A stretch of 64,000 bases of DNA from Rarobacter faecitabidus (GTDB taxonomy: Bacteria; Actinomycetota; Actinomycetes; Actinomycetales; Cellulomonadaceae): positions 117,820-181,819 of the forward strand of contig NZ_VFOS01000005.1 in NCBI RefSeq assembly GCF_006716265.1, written 5' to 3'. Made by a program: the position numbers and the translations under genes. Below the pieces are notes generated by a model. The model worked only from the letters and a program-made list of their open reading frames with translations, was not told where the DNA came from and searched no databases. Each line of letters starts with the position of its first letter. The stretch's first letter is position 1. This document shows positions 17,879-27,410 of this stretch, piece by piece.

Positions 17879-19081
17879 GTGAAGACCACCTATGCTGCGG
17901 CCCTCTCAGCCGTCGCCCTGATCGGCCTCGCCGGCTGTGTCGCCAACAACCCGAAGGGCGCCGAGGCGATCGCGGTCGAGTCGACCGCCGCCGAGTGCAA
18001 GGTCGCCACGGCGACGGCCACCAGTGGCAACATCTCGTTCAACGTCAAGAACTCGGGCGATCAGGTCACCGAGTTCTACGTGCTCGCGGACGACGGCCTG
18101 CGCATCATCGGCGAGGTCGAGAACATCGCCGTTGGGGCCAGCCGCGCGCTCACGATCCAGGCCCAGCCGGGCAGTTACTTCACGGTGTGCAAGCCTGGCA
18201 TGATCGGCGAGGGCATCGGTCAGACGGCGTTCACCGTGACTGGCGATGAGATCGCCATCGATGCCAGCGAGGAGAAAGCCACGCAGGAGGCCGTGGCCAA
18301 CTACACGGCCTACACCAAGACGCAGGTCGGCGAGCTCGTGATGGGCGTCAAAGCGCTGACCGACGCATACGTCGCAGGGAATGACGACGAGGCCCGCCGG
18401 CTGTTCCCGATCGCCCGCATCAACTATGAGCGCATCGAGCCCACCGCCGAGCAGTTCGGCGACCTCGACCCGAAGATCGATTACCGCAAGCCCGGTGCCG
18501 ATGCGGAGGGCCTGGAGTTCACCGGCTTCCACCGCATCGAGGCCGACCTGTGGAACGACGAGGCCGTCCTCAACTACCCCGACGACGAGGTGCCGCTGCT
18601 CGATCAGACGGGCCGTGAGGCTCTCGCCGACCAGCTCAACACGGACATCCAGGCCCTCTACGATCAGGTGCACTCGGCCGACTTCGTGCTGACGCTGGGG
18701 GATATCACCAATGGCGCCATCGGCCTGCTGGACGAGGTCGCCGCGCCCGACGGCAAACTGCCCGGCGAAGAGGACGAGTTCTCCCACACCGACCTGTATG
18801 ACTTCTACGCCAACGTCGAGGGCGCGGAGGTGGCTTTCGGCTCCGTCCGCGACATCGCGGAGGCCAAGGGCGCTGAGGGCGCCGCACTCGTCGCCGAACT
18901 CGACGCGCAGTTCAAGGCCATGAAGGATCTGCTCGCCACCTACGGTAACTACGACGACGGATTCGTCTCCTACGACACCGTCGCGCAGGACAAGCGCAAC
19001 GAACTCGGCGCGCAGCTCAACGCGCTGAGCGAGCCCTTGGCGCAGCTCACTCACACGGTGCTTGGCGTCAGCGAGGGCTGA
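17879..19081 (+). CDS. efeO: EfeO iron-binding lipoprotein (cupredoxin plus M75 domains)
   Basis: A 400-residue exported protein starting at a GTG (17879) behind AAGGAG. A lipobox (GLAGC) places the lipid-modified Cys at about residue 20. Residues about 35-120 resemble a cupredoxin-like domain, and residues about 135-395 are the M75/imelysin-like domain with the metal-binding HxxE motif in GFHRIEADLW. It collects iron for EfeU. It is the full two-domain type. Confidence 0.94.
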   Translation: MKTTYAAALSAVALIGLAGCVANNPKGAEAIAVESTAAECKVATATATSGNISFNVKNSGDQVTEFYVLADDGLRIIGEVENIAVGASRALTIQAQPGSYFTVCKPGMIGEGIGQTAFTVTGDEIAIDASEEKATQEAVANYTAYTKTQVGELVMGVKALTDAYVAGNDDEARRLFPIARINYERIEPTAEQFGDLDPKIDYRKPGADAEGLEFTGFHRIEADLWNDEAVLNYPDDEVPLLDQTGREALADQLNTDIQALYDQVHSADFVLTLGDITNGAIGLLDEVAAPDGKLPGEEDEFSHTDLYDFYANVEGAEVAFGSVRDIAEAKGAEGAALVAELDAQFKAMKDLLATYGNYDDGFVSYDTVAQDKRNELGAQLNALSEPLAQLTHTVLGVSEG

Positions 19082-19121
19082 GGCGTCACCGACTCCAGCC
19101 TCCATGGCAGAGGATAGGACA

Positions 19122-20516
19122 ATGTCTGACAGTCAAGATGGATCCCGACCGGCTCGGCCAGCGAAGGCGGCTGGCTCTCGCCGGGATCGGCAAGAGGAAG
19201 CGCCTCGTCTCGCGCAGGCGGATGGGTCCAAGCGGGAGCGTTCCGTGAGGGGATCCACTGGGGAGCCGGGGTCGCGCGCAGGCGTCTCTCGCCGCGGCTT
19301 CCTCGGGCTCGTGGGTGCCGGCGCTGCGCTTGCCGCGGGCGGATACGCGGCCGGGGCGGCGGTGGGCTCGTCCTCACCCCCCGAGGGCAAAGTGCACGCG
19401 TTTTACGGGACGCACCAAAGCGGCATCACCACGCCGGTGCAGCAGCACCTGTATTTCGCGAGCCTCGATCTGACCTCATCGACCACGCGTGAGCAGCTGA
19501 TCGAACTGCTTCGCACGTGGACGGACGCCGCGGCGCGCATGACACGAGGCCTGGAAGTGAGCGATGGCGGCGCCGTCGGCGGCGGCCCGCTGAGACCACC
19601 TGACGATACGGGGGAGGCGCTCGGCCTGCCGCCCGCCGCCCTCACGATCACTTTCGGATTCGGCCCATCGCTGTTCGCTGGGGAGAAGGGTGCGAGGCTG
19701 GGCCTCGCCGGGAGGAAGCCCACCGCCCTGGCCGATCTGCCGTCCTTTGCGTTCGACCTCATCGAGGACGAGCAATCCCACGGTGACCTGTGCATTCAGG
19801 CCTGCGCCGAGGACCCACAGGTCGCCGTGCACGCTGTCCGCAACCTCTCTCGGCTGGCGTTCGGCAAGGCCATGATCCGGTGGACGCAACTCGGATACGG
19901 GCGCACGTCGGTGACTTCTACCAGCCAGTCGACGCCGCGAAACCTCTTCGGGTTCAAGGATGGCACTGCGAACATCATGTCGGACGAGTCCGCCGAACTC
20001 GCCCGCTGGGTGTGGACTCCCCGGGATTCGAGTCCCGTCTGGTTCGCGGGCGGCACCTATCTGGTGGCGCGCAAGATCATGATGACGATCGAGAGCTGGG
20101 ACCGGGCGCAGCTCGGCGAGCAGGAATCGATCATCGGGCGCGATAAGTTCCACGGGGCTCCGCTATCGGGTGGGGAGGAGTTCACCCCGCCGAACTTCGC
20201 CGCCGTGGACGGGAGCGGGAACTTCGCGATTGCCGCCGACTCCCATGTTCGGCTAGCCCACCCGGACAACAATGGCGGTACGCGGATACTGCGCCGCGGC
20301 TTCAACTTCGTCGAGGGCAACAACGACCTTGGACAATTATCGGCCGGCCTGTTCTTCATCTCGTACCAGCGCGATCCTCAGCAGTTCATCGATCTTCAAC
20401 GCGCGCTGAAATCGGACGCCATGAACGAGTACATCCGGCATGTGGGAACCGCTGTCTTCGCCATTCCGCCAGGGATCGGCGAGGGAGAATATATCGGGCA
20501 GGGACTCTTCGGCTAG
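19122..20516 (+). CDS. efeB: EfeB deferrochelatase, Tat-exported DyP-type heme peroxidase
   Basis: A 464-residue exported heme enzyme. I prefer the ATG at 19122 (GAGGATAGGA upstream); an earlier frame start at 19062 would overlap efeO. A long polar N-region of about 65 residues precedes the Tat motif SRRGFLGLV and hydrophobic segment. DyP hallmarks are GFKDGTAN and a candidate proximal heme ligand in SHVRLAHPDN; RILRRGFNF follows. EfeB oxidises ferrous iron or releases iron from heme outside the membrane. It is the last gene of efeUOB. The N-region is unusually long for a Tat substrate. Confidence 0.94.
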   Translation: MSDSQDGSRPARPAKAAGSRRDRQEEAPRLAQADGSKRERSVRGSTGEPGSRAGVSRRGFLGLVGAGAALAAGGYAAGAAVGSSSPPEGKVHAFYGTHQSGITTPVQQHLYFASLDLTSSTTREQLIELLRTWTDAAARMTRGLEVSDGGAVGGGPLRPPDDTGEALGLPPAALTITFGFGPSLFAGEKGARLGLAGRKPTALADLPSFAFDLIEDEQSHGDLCIQACAEDPQVAVHAVRNLSRLAFGKAMIRWTQLGYGRTSVTSTSQSTPRNLFGFKDGTANIMSDESAELARWVWTPRDSSPVWFAGGTYLVARKIMMTIESWDRAQLGEQESIIGRDKFHGAPLSGGEEFTPPNFAAVDGSGNFAIAADSHVRLAHPDNNGGTRILRRGFNFVEGNNDLGQLSAGLFFISYQRDPQQFIDLQRALKSDAMNEYIRHVGTAVFAIPPGIGEGEYIGQGLFG

Positions 20517-20529
20517 CAGTCGGGACGAC

Positions 20530-20563
20530 GGTGGGGCTCGGATCCTTCTATCCGAGCCCCACC
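20530..20563. terminator. Bidirectional terminator between efeB and the adhesin
   Basis: A perfect 14-bp stem (GGTGGGGCTCGGAT at 20530-20543 with its complement at 20550-20563) with a six-base loop lies between two convergent genes. The T-run is poor on both strands, but position and stability suggest it stops both transcripts. Confidence 0.75.
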
Positions 20564-20587
20564 TCCTTGCCTAGCGCCGAACTACCT

Positions 20588-23500
20588 TCAGTTCTGCAGG
20601 CGGCGGCGTGCTGCGATGAGCAGCGCGCCGGCCCCGAGCAGGCCGAGCGAGAGGGCCGCCGCCAGTGCGGCGTTGGCGCCCGTCAGCGGGAGATCCTCTT
20701 CTTGTTCTTCCTCGTCGTCCGCGATGACGAGACGCTTCGCGTGGTAGTCGTCGTCATCCGAGACGGACGTCCTCGTGAAGACGCCCTTGCCGGTCACGGA
20801 GGCCCGGTCCGCGTGCAGGTCGTCCGGCACCAGGCCGGTGACCTTGGCGGTGCAGGTGAAGGAGGCGCCGACCTTGAAGACGCCATTCCAGGTCGTGCCG
20901 GTGGACTCGTCCGGGAAGGTGCAGGTGAGTCCCTTCACCCTGGCCTTGCCCTTCAGCAGCGAGTCACTCACCTTGATTTCGGTGAGGTCCTCGGTGCCCG
21001 TGTTCCTCACGATGAAATCGAGGCCGATGGTGGACGACTCGACCTCGACCGTCTCCTTCTCGGTGTCCGCGTCGTTGCCGTCTACGTCGAGCTTCTCGAT
21101 GTCGATCGCCGGACTCGGTGTGTAACCGTGATAGTCATCCGAGTCGGTGACAGGCTTTCCGCTACCCTCACCCGTCCCGGTGACGGTCGCCGAATCGGCG
21201 TGATCGTCACCCGCAGTGACGCCCGTCAACTGGGCGGTGCAATCGAACGACCCACCGATGGCAAACGGTCCCGCCCACGTAGTGCCGGTCGTTTGGTCCG
21301 GGAACGTGCAGGTCAGGCCTGAAACGGTGGCCTGGCCCGCAGTGATCGTGTCCGTCACGGTGACGTCGACGAGGGCCTCGTCTCCGGTGTTCCTGATCGT
21401 GAACGTCAGTGTGGTGGAACCCTGCGGAAGGGCAACCTTCTCATCGGCCGTGTCCGCGTCGTTGCCGTCGATGTCGTACTTCTCGATGTCGATCTGCGGA
21501 CTCGGCTGCCATAAGCCGAAATCGAGCGTCAGGTTCTCGAGGGCGGCGGGAGTGATGACCACGGGCGCGGCAGGCGTGAGGATCGCGCCGGCGTCGGAGT
21601 CCTTGGCGTCATCGCCGACGTTCGGCAGGGTGAACACGTAGCCGTCGGGGATGCTGACGACCTGAACGGTCCACGTGCCGACCGGTACCTCGAACGAGTA
21701 GTAGCCGTCCGAGTCCGTCACGGTGGTGACGGGCTGACCGGCACCGTCGAGCACGGGGTCGCCGTTCTCGTCGAGCAACTGGATCGTGACTCCGGGGACC
21801 CCGACCTCATCGGTGCCCTGGATGCCATCGTGATTCTTGTCGTACCAGACGAAATCGCCGATGCGTCCGCAGACCTCTCGGATCGACACCTTCGGGGCCT
21901 CGGCCGGGAGCAGATCCTCGGTGGTGCCCGGCCCTGTCACGCGCTCCGCCTGGAAGGCGATGTTGTTCCAGGCCCTGATGGAGGGGTTGGTGCGCGACGC
22001 GGCACACACCTGGTTGCCGCCTTGTGCGAAGACGAACAGGGGGACCGTTCCGCGGAAGGTGACCTCCGCCTGATCGCCCGGAGCAAGATGATCGATCGTC
22101 AGCCGCAGCGCGCGAACAGTGGTCGGATCCGTCGGCAGCGTCGATGACCAGTCATTGGCGCAGGCGCCCTGATCGTTGGCGGGGAACAACTCCGGTCGGC
22201 ATGGGTTATTCGACGTCGAGTATTGGATGCTCGTCCCGGCCGGGAGCGTTCCTAGCAACTGCGCGAAGTTCACCTGGAACTGGGAGCCACGGGCATCACC
22301 GCGCAGGTCGGCACCGATCGCAGTATCGCCCAAGTGGGGTAGCACGTCGTAGATCACCAGATTCTGGAGCGACTGGTTCTCGTCGTTGCTGGCCCTGATC
22401 AGGTAGTCGACGTCGGTGCCGTCCGTGGCCGCGGTCGAATTGTGTGCGAGTTCCGCGAGTGAGACGTCCTCGGTCTGCCAGGTGCCGTCGCCCGCTGATC
22501 CACGCACGAACTTCTCGACGTGGGCGCCGGACTGCGCGACGACCGTCCAGTCGTCGCTGGCCGTCTTCACGAGTTCGGTGACGTCTCCGTCTCCGTCCCA
22601 GTCGTTCGTGTCGGGTTCGCCCGAACCTTCGTTGCGCGAACGGTCGGCGTCGTAGATCGCGGCCGTCTGTGCGCTGAGCGTGCCTGCATGCGATCCCTCT
22701 GCGGCATCCAGGGTGACGGTCGTCTGGAAGGTTCCCGTCACGGTATCGCCGCCGTTGAAGTCGGCGGCGAACTGCCAGACGATGCGCGTGCGGGTGTAGC
22801 CCGCGCCGTCCGTGAACGTCTCGACGGTCTCCGTCGGCGCGGTATGAGAGCCGAGCGTCCAGGTGGTCGATCCGGGGACGTACTCGAGTCCGATGGGCAG
22901 CACGTCCACGACCTTGGGCGCGATGCCCAGCCGGGTGTTGGTCACCCCGAGGCCCGCGGTGAGCGACCAGGTGGCGATGTCGCCGGGCCGAAGCGCCGCA
23001 ACACTGCTCGCGGCCTGCTTGCCGATCGTCAGGTCGGTGACCTCGTCGTCGAACGAGCGGCCCGCGCCTGCCGTGTTCGCGCCGGCGAGTCCGGAGCCGG
23101 TTGGAGCATCTGACGGTGACAGCGGGAATCCCTGATCCGGGCCGGTCTGCTCGTTGGAGACGTAGGTGCGTTCCACGTTGGAGATCTCGTGATGCGGTGA
23201 AGTCGCGAACGCGGTCGTGTTGGTGCCGTGGACGTTGATCTTCTGACCGCTGCCGTTGTTGTTCTCCAGCGGGACGTTCTCGAAGTTGACCACCAGGTCG
23301 GTGACGACGGCCGTCGCTGGAATGGCGAGTGTCTGCGCCTGGGTGGTGTCGTAGACGTAGATGCGCGTGGTCGGGGTGACTCCGGTCGGGACGCGCCAGA
23401 TGGCCTGGCCGAACAGGCTGGTGGCTGTGTCGTAGTACTTGACTGAGACGTAGTCCAGGCGGTCGATCGATCGTTGGGTGTCAGTTGAGTTGTCGCCGGT

Positions 23501-24868
23501 CAGCTCGATGACGCTGGTGCGGAAGGCTGGAGTGGAGCACAGGCCCTCAGCTCCGCCGCTCCAGCCGGTGAGATCGCCGTCTTGGGCGTAGATGAAGTTG
23601 GTGATGGCGCTAGCGGCATTGTTGGTGACACCGAGGCTCTGGACTCCGCCGGGGAGCACGCAGGGAATGCGGTCCACGATGGTGGCGTTGCGCAGCTCTG
23701 TCGGATTCACGTCGTTTCCGCGCCGGTAGGCGACTGACATGAACCACGAGTACTCGGTGCTCGTGTCCGTCTTAGCGATCGGGGCACCCACACCGAGGTG
23801 TTTGTAGGCGATGACGAGCAGGCCGGGCGGCGTGTTGTAGTTGAAGAACGCGTGGTTCACGACGGACGAGCCGGTCGCGGTCTCGCCGTTCGTGGCGGTC
23901 ACGGTGGCCTCTGCCCGGTTCTGGAATGTGTAGGTCGCCTGCACGTCACCCCCTGGAATGGTGGGGATCATCGCGGCCGGGTAGGTCAAGACGACGGTGT
24001 AGACGAGTTCGTTGCCGGATCCGCAGATCGGCTGGTTCGGCTGGGTGTCGATGCCCGTCTCGTTCCACGTGATCGTGTGGTTGGCGGGATTGATCGTGCC
24101 GCCGTCGGCATCTTCGACGATCACGGATTGCGCACCATTGGTCCAGGCATCGTAGGTGTCGACGACCTGCGCATTCGCGATGGCGATCTGCCCCAGTTCG
24201 TTCTCCGGAATGCACACGCGAATCTCGTAGGTCGCAGTGTCGCCCGGCATGACCTGGCTAGCGGCACTCGGGTCGATGATCCGCTTGTTGACCTGTACCT
24301 TGGGCGCGGCATCGGCGGTCACAGGAGAGGGAGCCTGGGCGATCACCGTGGTGGGGTTGCCGTCCGGGCCGTCGAACGTCGTCGTCGCTTCGAGGGTGAG
24401 CTGTGTCCCATCCGGAGTAGTGAAGTTCGGAATTTGCCATGAAACCTGGAATTGTACGGACGAGCCCGCGACCATATCGCGCAGTGAGAGCGTCCAGTTG
24501 CCGGTCCCCGGATCGGACGACGTGCCGGTGACGTGGCTCGAATCGACCTGCGGATCTGTGGCAATGACGCTGCCGTCCGCGCTGGTGGGCGGGGTCATCT
24601 CGATCTTGATTTTGGTGCAGCCCGTCGGGTCGAGGTTCGAGCACTCGATCCGCACGTTGTAGGAGGCGCGCCCGCCGGTGAGCACTGAGGCGTTGACGGT
24701 GTTGATCGAGGTGGTCATCGCTGGACCAGCGGCATGCGCTGGGGTGACTGCGGCGAACCCCTGCGCGATCAGGGTGACGATGAGCGCCATGGCGAGGCCG
24801 AGCGATATAGCAAGGTGCAGGCCGCGGCGGTCGTCGCCGAGGGATGCTCGATGCATGGGGGATTTCAT
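20588..24868 (-). CDS. Sortase-anchored surface protein with SdrD-type B domain
   Basis: A 1426-residue surface protein. The start at 24868 follows AAAGGT; the frame runs 25 codons further without a ribosome site. A signal peptide occupies about the first 48 residues (TPAHAAGPAM). Residues about 50-950 are repeated beta-rich DUF11/isopeptide-like segments. An SdrD B-type (prealbumin-like) domain begins near residue 1000 (GDFVWYDKNHDGIQGTDEVG). Two tandem repeats of about 125 residues start PSPQIDIEKYDIDGNDADT (about 1120) and PSPAIDIEKLDVDGNDADT (about 1250). It ends in an acidic stretch, LPLTG (1393-1397), a hydrophobic helix and RRR, a classical sortase signal. No sortase is in the window. 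An adhesin or shaft-like role is inferred. Confidence 0.9.
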   Translation of the reverse strand: MKSPMHRASLGDDRRGLHLAISLGLAMALIVTLIAQGFAAVTPAHAAGPAMTTSINTVNASVLTGGRASYNVRIECSNLDPTGCTKIKIEMTPPTSADGSVIATDPQVDSSHVTGTSSDPGTGNWTLSLRDMVAGSSVQFQVSWQIPNFTTPDGTQLTLEATTTFDGPDGNPTTVIAQAPSPVTADAAPKVQVNKRIIDPSAASQVMPGDTATYEIRVCIPENELGQIAIANAQVVDTYDAWTNGAQSVIVEDADGGTINPANHTITWNETGIDTQPNQPICGSGNELVYTVVLTYPAAMIPTIPGGDVQATYTFQNRAEATVTATNGETATGSSVVNHAFFNYNTPPGLLVIAYKHLGVGAPIAKTDTSTEYSWFMSVAYRRGNDVNPTELRNATIVDRIPCVLPGGVQSLGVTNNAASAITNFIYAQDGDLTGWSGGAEGLCSTPAFRTSVIELTGDNSTDTQRSIDRLDYVSVKYYDTATSLFGQAIWRVPTGVTPTTRIYVYDTTQAQTLAIPATAVVTDLVVNFENVPLENNNGSGQKINVHGTNTTAFATSPHHEISNVERTYVSNEQTGPDQGFPLSPSDAPTGSGLAGANTAGAGRSFDDEVTDLTIGKQAASSVAALRPGDIATWSLTAGLGVTNTRLGIAPKVVDVLPIGLEYVPGSTTWTLGSHTAPTETVETFTDGAGYTRTRIVWQFAADFNGGDTVTGTFQTTVTLDAAEGSHAGTLSAQTAAIYDADRSRNEGSGEPDTNDWDGDGDVTELVKTASDDWTVVAQSGAHVEKFVRGSAGDGTWQTEDVSLAELAHNSTAATDGTDVDYLIRASNDENQSLQNLVIYDVLPHLGDTAIGADLRGDARGSQFQVNFAQLLGTLPAGTSIQYSTSNNPCRPELFPANDQGACANDWSSTLPTDPTTVRALRLTIDHLAPGDQAEVTFRGTVPLFVFAQGGNQVCAASRTNPSIRAWNNIAFQAERVTGPGTTEDLLPAEAPKVSIREVCGRIGDFVWYDKNHDGIQGTDEVGVPGVTIQLLDENGDPVLDGAGQPVTTVTDSDGYYSFEVPVGTWTVQVVSIPDGYVFTLPNVGDDAKDSDAGAILTPAAPVVITPAALENLTLDFGLWQPSPQIDIEKYDIDGNDADTADEKVALPQGSTTLTFTIRNTGDEALVDVTVTDTITAGQATVSGLTCTFPDQTTGTTWAGPFAIGGSFDCTAQLTGVTAGDDHADSATVTGTGEGSGKPVTDSDDYHGYTPSPAIDIEKLDVDGNDADTEKETVEVESSTIGLDFIVRNTGTEDLTEIKVSDSLLKGKARVKGLTCTFPDESTGTTWNGVFKVGASFTCTAKVTGLVPDDLHADRASVTGKGVFTRTSVSDDDDYHAKRLVIADDEEEQEEDLPLTGANAALAAALSLGLLGAGALLIAARRRLQN

Positions 24869-25386
24869 GAAGTACCTTTCGGATTGGGGGAGCAGATCAC
24901 TCGACGCGCTCGCGGCTCTGACAGACGTGAAGGTCCTCGGCAACGCTGCAAGTCAAACCTCTCTACCGACGCTGAGCCTAGCGACGGGGAGGCTCCTGCG
25001 CGCGACGAATCGAAGTCGGCGACTAAGAATCGGCACCCAATGTCCATGTGGGCGGTCGAAAGAACTCTGGACTCGAATCGCATTGGCTGAGGTGGCGCCG
25101 CAGTTCAGTCACAAAACATATTCAGGCGATTTCGGGTATGTGATTTTGGTCATATGTCGAATTTTGAGGCGTCCGGAGGGCGAAAATGGCGCGATAGGTC
25201 ACGTCGATATGATCGTCACCAGCGGATGTACGGTCGCGAGTCAGCGGATACTCAGCGTGCTTTAAAGTCCTCGGCGTTGAATGATTGATCTACGGGGTCG
25301 CTTGCCGGGGATGATTGTCCTGCTGCGTCCGGCGCCGTCCTGACGCGAATCCTGTTGCGTGTCGAGGTTGATGGGAGAACTTGGTG
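24869..25386. other. Intergenic region between adhesin and Pro/Ala-rich protein
   Basis: Divergent promoters for the two flanking genes must lie here. An A+T-richer patch at about 25105-25160 is the best place for them. I see no RNA gene, repeat or credible small gene. Confidence 0.45.
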
Positions 25387-26487
25387 ATGGAATCAGCGCA
25401 GAGCCGCGGTGACGATCCGGCCGCCGGAGGCCCGGGAGCGGCGGCGAGCGGAGCGCTGAGCGAAGATGCGCGCGCTGACCTCTCGCAGGCAGCCACGGAC
25501 TCCGGACCAGGGCAGCACGCGCATCCGTATCCGGCCGCTTCGCAGATACCCGGCCCTACCGTGCACTCGGCGCCGTTTGCGGGTCCTCCGGGAGTGCGCC
25601 AAAGCGCGAACCCCCCTCACGATCCGGCGGCGCCGGAAACCGGCGCGTACCCCGCCGCCGCGCCTTACCCAGTCGCGGCGCCTAACCTCGCCGCCGCGCC
25701 TGCCCCCGCCGCCGAACCTTATCCGGCGGCCATTTCCACCTCGATTGCCGCGCCGTCTGCGACGACCAGCTCCCTCGCCAGTGCGGCACCATATCCGGCT
25801 GCAGGTTCGCAACCAGGCGTAACTCCGTACCCGGCCGCGGTGCCGCATCCCGGATTTCACGGAGGGGGGGACAGCCGGACGCAGATCGGAGTCAATCCCG
25901 GTCACCAGTACCCTTTCGCCCCATGGGCCTCACCGCAGGGCTCGCTTACGCAGGGTCAGCCGACTCCGCCTCCGTGGGCCACGCCTCAGGGACAGCCGGT
26001 TTTGGCTGGACCGGCCTACGGCTCGCGTCAGCCAGGACGAGGTCTTCGTCCCGCAACCATCGCAATCCTCGCGGTGGCAGTCCTGCTCTCGCTCGTGGTG
26101 GCAGGAGTGGTGGTCCTCCAGTTGATGGGAGCATGGGGAAACTCGTCGGCCAAAGCCGTGGCGGAGCGGTTCGCAGGGGGCTATATGGCCGCCGAGACGT
26201 GCGACGACTCCGTGCTCAAGATCGTGAACGAGGACACGACCTCCTCGTTCCGTGGCGGGCAGCAGATGACGTGTGCGGACCTTAGTTTCGTGCCCAACCC
26301 CGACGGCTTCCAGCTCACCGTGGACGAGGTGGCGCAGGGCGATACGTCCGCGACCGCCACGCTCACGATGAAGGGTTCGTCGCAGCCCGAGCAGAACGGC
26401 ACCTACGAGATCGCACTGGTCAAGTCCGATGGGAAATGGCTCGTGAACTCTCTTCGGCAGACGCTAGCTGACGTGAACGCGGTCTGA
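25387..26487 (+). CDS. Membrane-anchored protein with Pro/Ala-rich cytoplasmic arm
   Basis: A 366-residue protein; the ATG at 25387 is nine bases after GGGAG. Residues 1-215 are low complexity, with repeated PYPAA-like units rich in Pro, Ala, Tyr and Gly. One membrane segment follows at about 220-245. The outer domain (about 250-366) resembles the small DUF4878/NTF2-like lumenal domains found behind such arms, with a Cys pair in AETCDDS and MTCADLSF that could form a disulfide. Similar architectures are common in actinobacteria, but I cannot assign a role. Confidence 0.7.
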   Translation: MESAQSRGDDPAAGGPGAAASGALSEDARADLSQAATDSGPGQHAHPYPAASQIPGPTVHSAPFAGPPGVRQSANPPHDPAAPETGAYPAAAPYPVAAPNLAAAPAPAAEPYPAAISTSIAAPSATTSSLASAAPYPAAGSQPGVTPYPAAVPHPGFHGGGDSRTQIGVNPGHQYPFAPWASPQGSLTQGQPTPPPWATPQGQPVLAGPAYGSRQPGRGLRPATIAILAVAVLLSLVVAGVVVLQLMGAWGNSSAKAVAERFAGGYMAAETCDDSVLKIVNEDTTSSFRGGQQMTCADLSFVPNPDGFQLTVDEVAQGDTSATATLTMKGSSQPEQNGTYEIALVKSDGKWLVNSLRQTLADVNAV

Positions 26488-26585
26488 CCTCGCGCATGAT
26501 CCGCGTTGCATCCCGTACATGCGCCGGCCGCTGGGTTTGGCGCGCTGCCGCATCCCGCTAGTAGCTGCGGGACGTCGTTGGTGCG

Positions 26586-27047
26586 TCAGCCCAGATTGTT
26601 CGCGTAGGAGAGCTTGGTGAAGACGATCTTTCCCTTGCTGCGCTTGGCGACCGCAGTGACCTGCTGGATGATCGGGAAACTCACGTCGGCGATGGTCTGC
26701 TCGGTGTAGTACGAGCAGACGATGCGCTTGCTCTCCTGGTAGCAGTTGACCGTCTTCTTCTCCGAGACGATGTCCCCCTTGGTGACGTAGCCGAAGTACT
26801 TGACCGCCTTCTTTGCGGCCTTCTTCGTGGCGGCTAGTTTGAGCGTCTTTTTGAGCGACCCTGACTTTGCGGCCTTCGCGAACTTCTTGAATGCGGTCTT
26901 TGCCTGCTTCTTGGTAATTTTCTGCGCTGCCGAAACAGGCGCGGCGTCCGCTGAGTGAGAGGTGGCGGCGGTGGCGGGGCCAGCAGCGAGCAGGCCGCCG
27001 AGGACGAGTACCAGGCCAATCAGGCCGACGGTGGCTTTGCGAAGCAT
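26586..27047 (-). CDS. Small secreted Lys-rich protein
   Basis: A 153-residue exported protein. The ATG at 27047 follows GGGAGA; the open frame extends upstream without a ribosome site. A signal peptide covers about residues 1-27 (ending ATAA). Residues 40-90 are highly basic with repeated KKAxK and AAKKA patterns. The C-terminal half is a small folded-looking domain with two cysteines (VNCYQES and RIVCSYY) probably disulfide-bonded. I do not recognise a family. It resembles the other small basic exported protein at 38384 only in composition. Confidence 0.7.
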   Translation of the reverse strand: MLRKATVGLIGLVLVLGGLLAAGPATAATSHSADAAPVSAAQKITKKQAKTAFKKFAKAAKSGSLKKTLKLAATKKAAKKAVKYFGYVTKGDIVSEKKTVNCYQESKRIVCSYYTEQTIADVSFPIIQQVTAVAKRSKGKIVFTKLSYANNLG

Positions 27048-27332
27048 GGGTTCTCCCGGCTGTAGGTGAAGTCGGCCGGTGTTCCGGCCGGGTTGCGGCG
27101 CGGATCGTGAGCGCCTCGCCATTGCGAGCATAGCCAGAGGGTGATTTGCCGCGCTAGCCGACGGATAGGGCGTGCGCGGACGGGTCGCGTGCGCGGGAAC
27201 GCCTTTCGTCACTTTCCTGTGCTCATCGCGCCGCTCGTATGCGGCGCTACCAGGGGACAGTGGCTGAGGGCCGTGCCCGACCCCGCAAGGGTGCTCAAAG
27301 ATGCCTCGCTGCAGAATGCCTCTGCAACCACC

Positions 27333-27341
27333 TGTGGATAA
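27333..27341. other. Single DnaA-box-like site
   Basis: TGTGGATAA is a perfect match to the DnaA-box consensus on the minus strand (TTATCCACA). It is isolated, about 40 bases from the SOS-type palindrome. It might modulate the neighbouring gene or be chance. Confidence 0.3.
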
Positions 27342-27373
27342 CGGCGCCTCGCGTCGCGAACGTCCGAGGCTTG

Positions 27374-27389
27374 TAGAACAATTGTTCTA
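27374..27389. promoter_or_regulatory. LexA (SOS) box before the DUF222/HNH gene
   Basis: TAGAACAATTGTTCTA is a perfect 16-bp palindrome with the GAAC-N4-GTTC core of Gram-positive/actinobacterial LexA boxes. DUF222/HNH (13E12-type) genes are known SOS-regulated genes in mycobacteria, which supports the assignment. Its last base is the A of an ATG. Confidence 0.82.
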
Positions 27390-27410
27390 TGAGCACCACG
27401 CAGATGGGCA

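Noticed and set aside
27333..27341. Perfect DnaA box as sign of a replication origin
   Set aside because: Only one box, and no dnaA, dnaN or A+T-rich unwinding region nearby.
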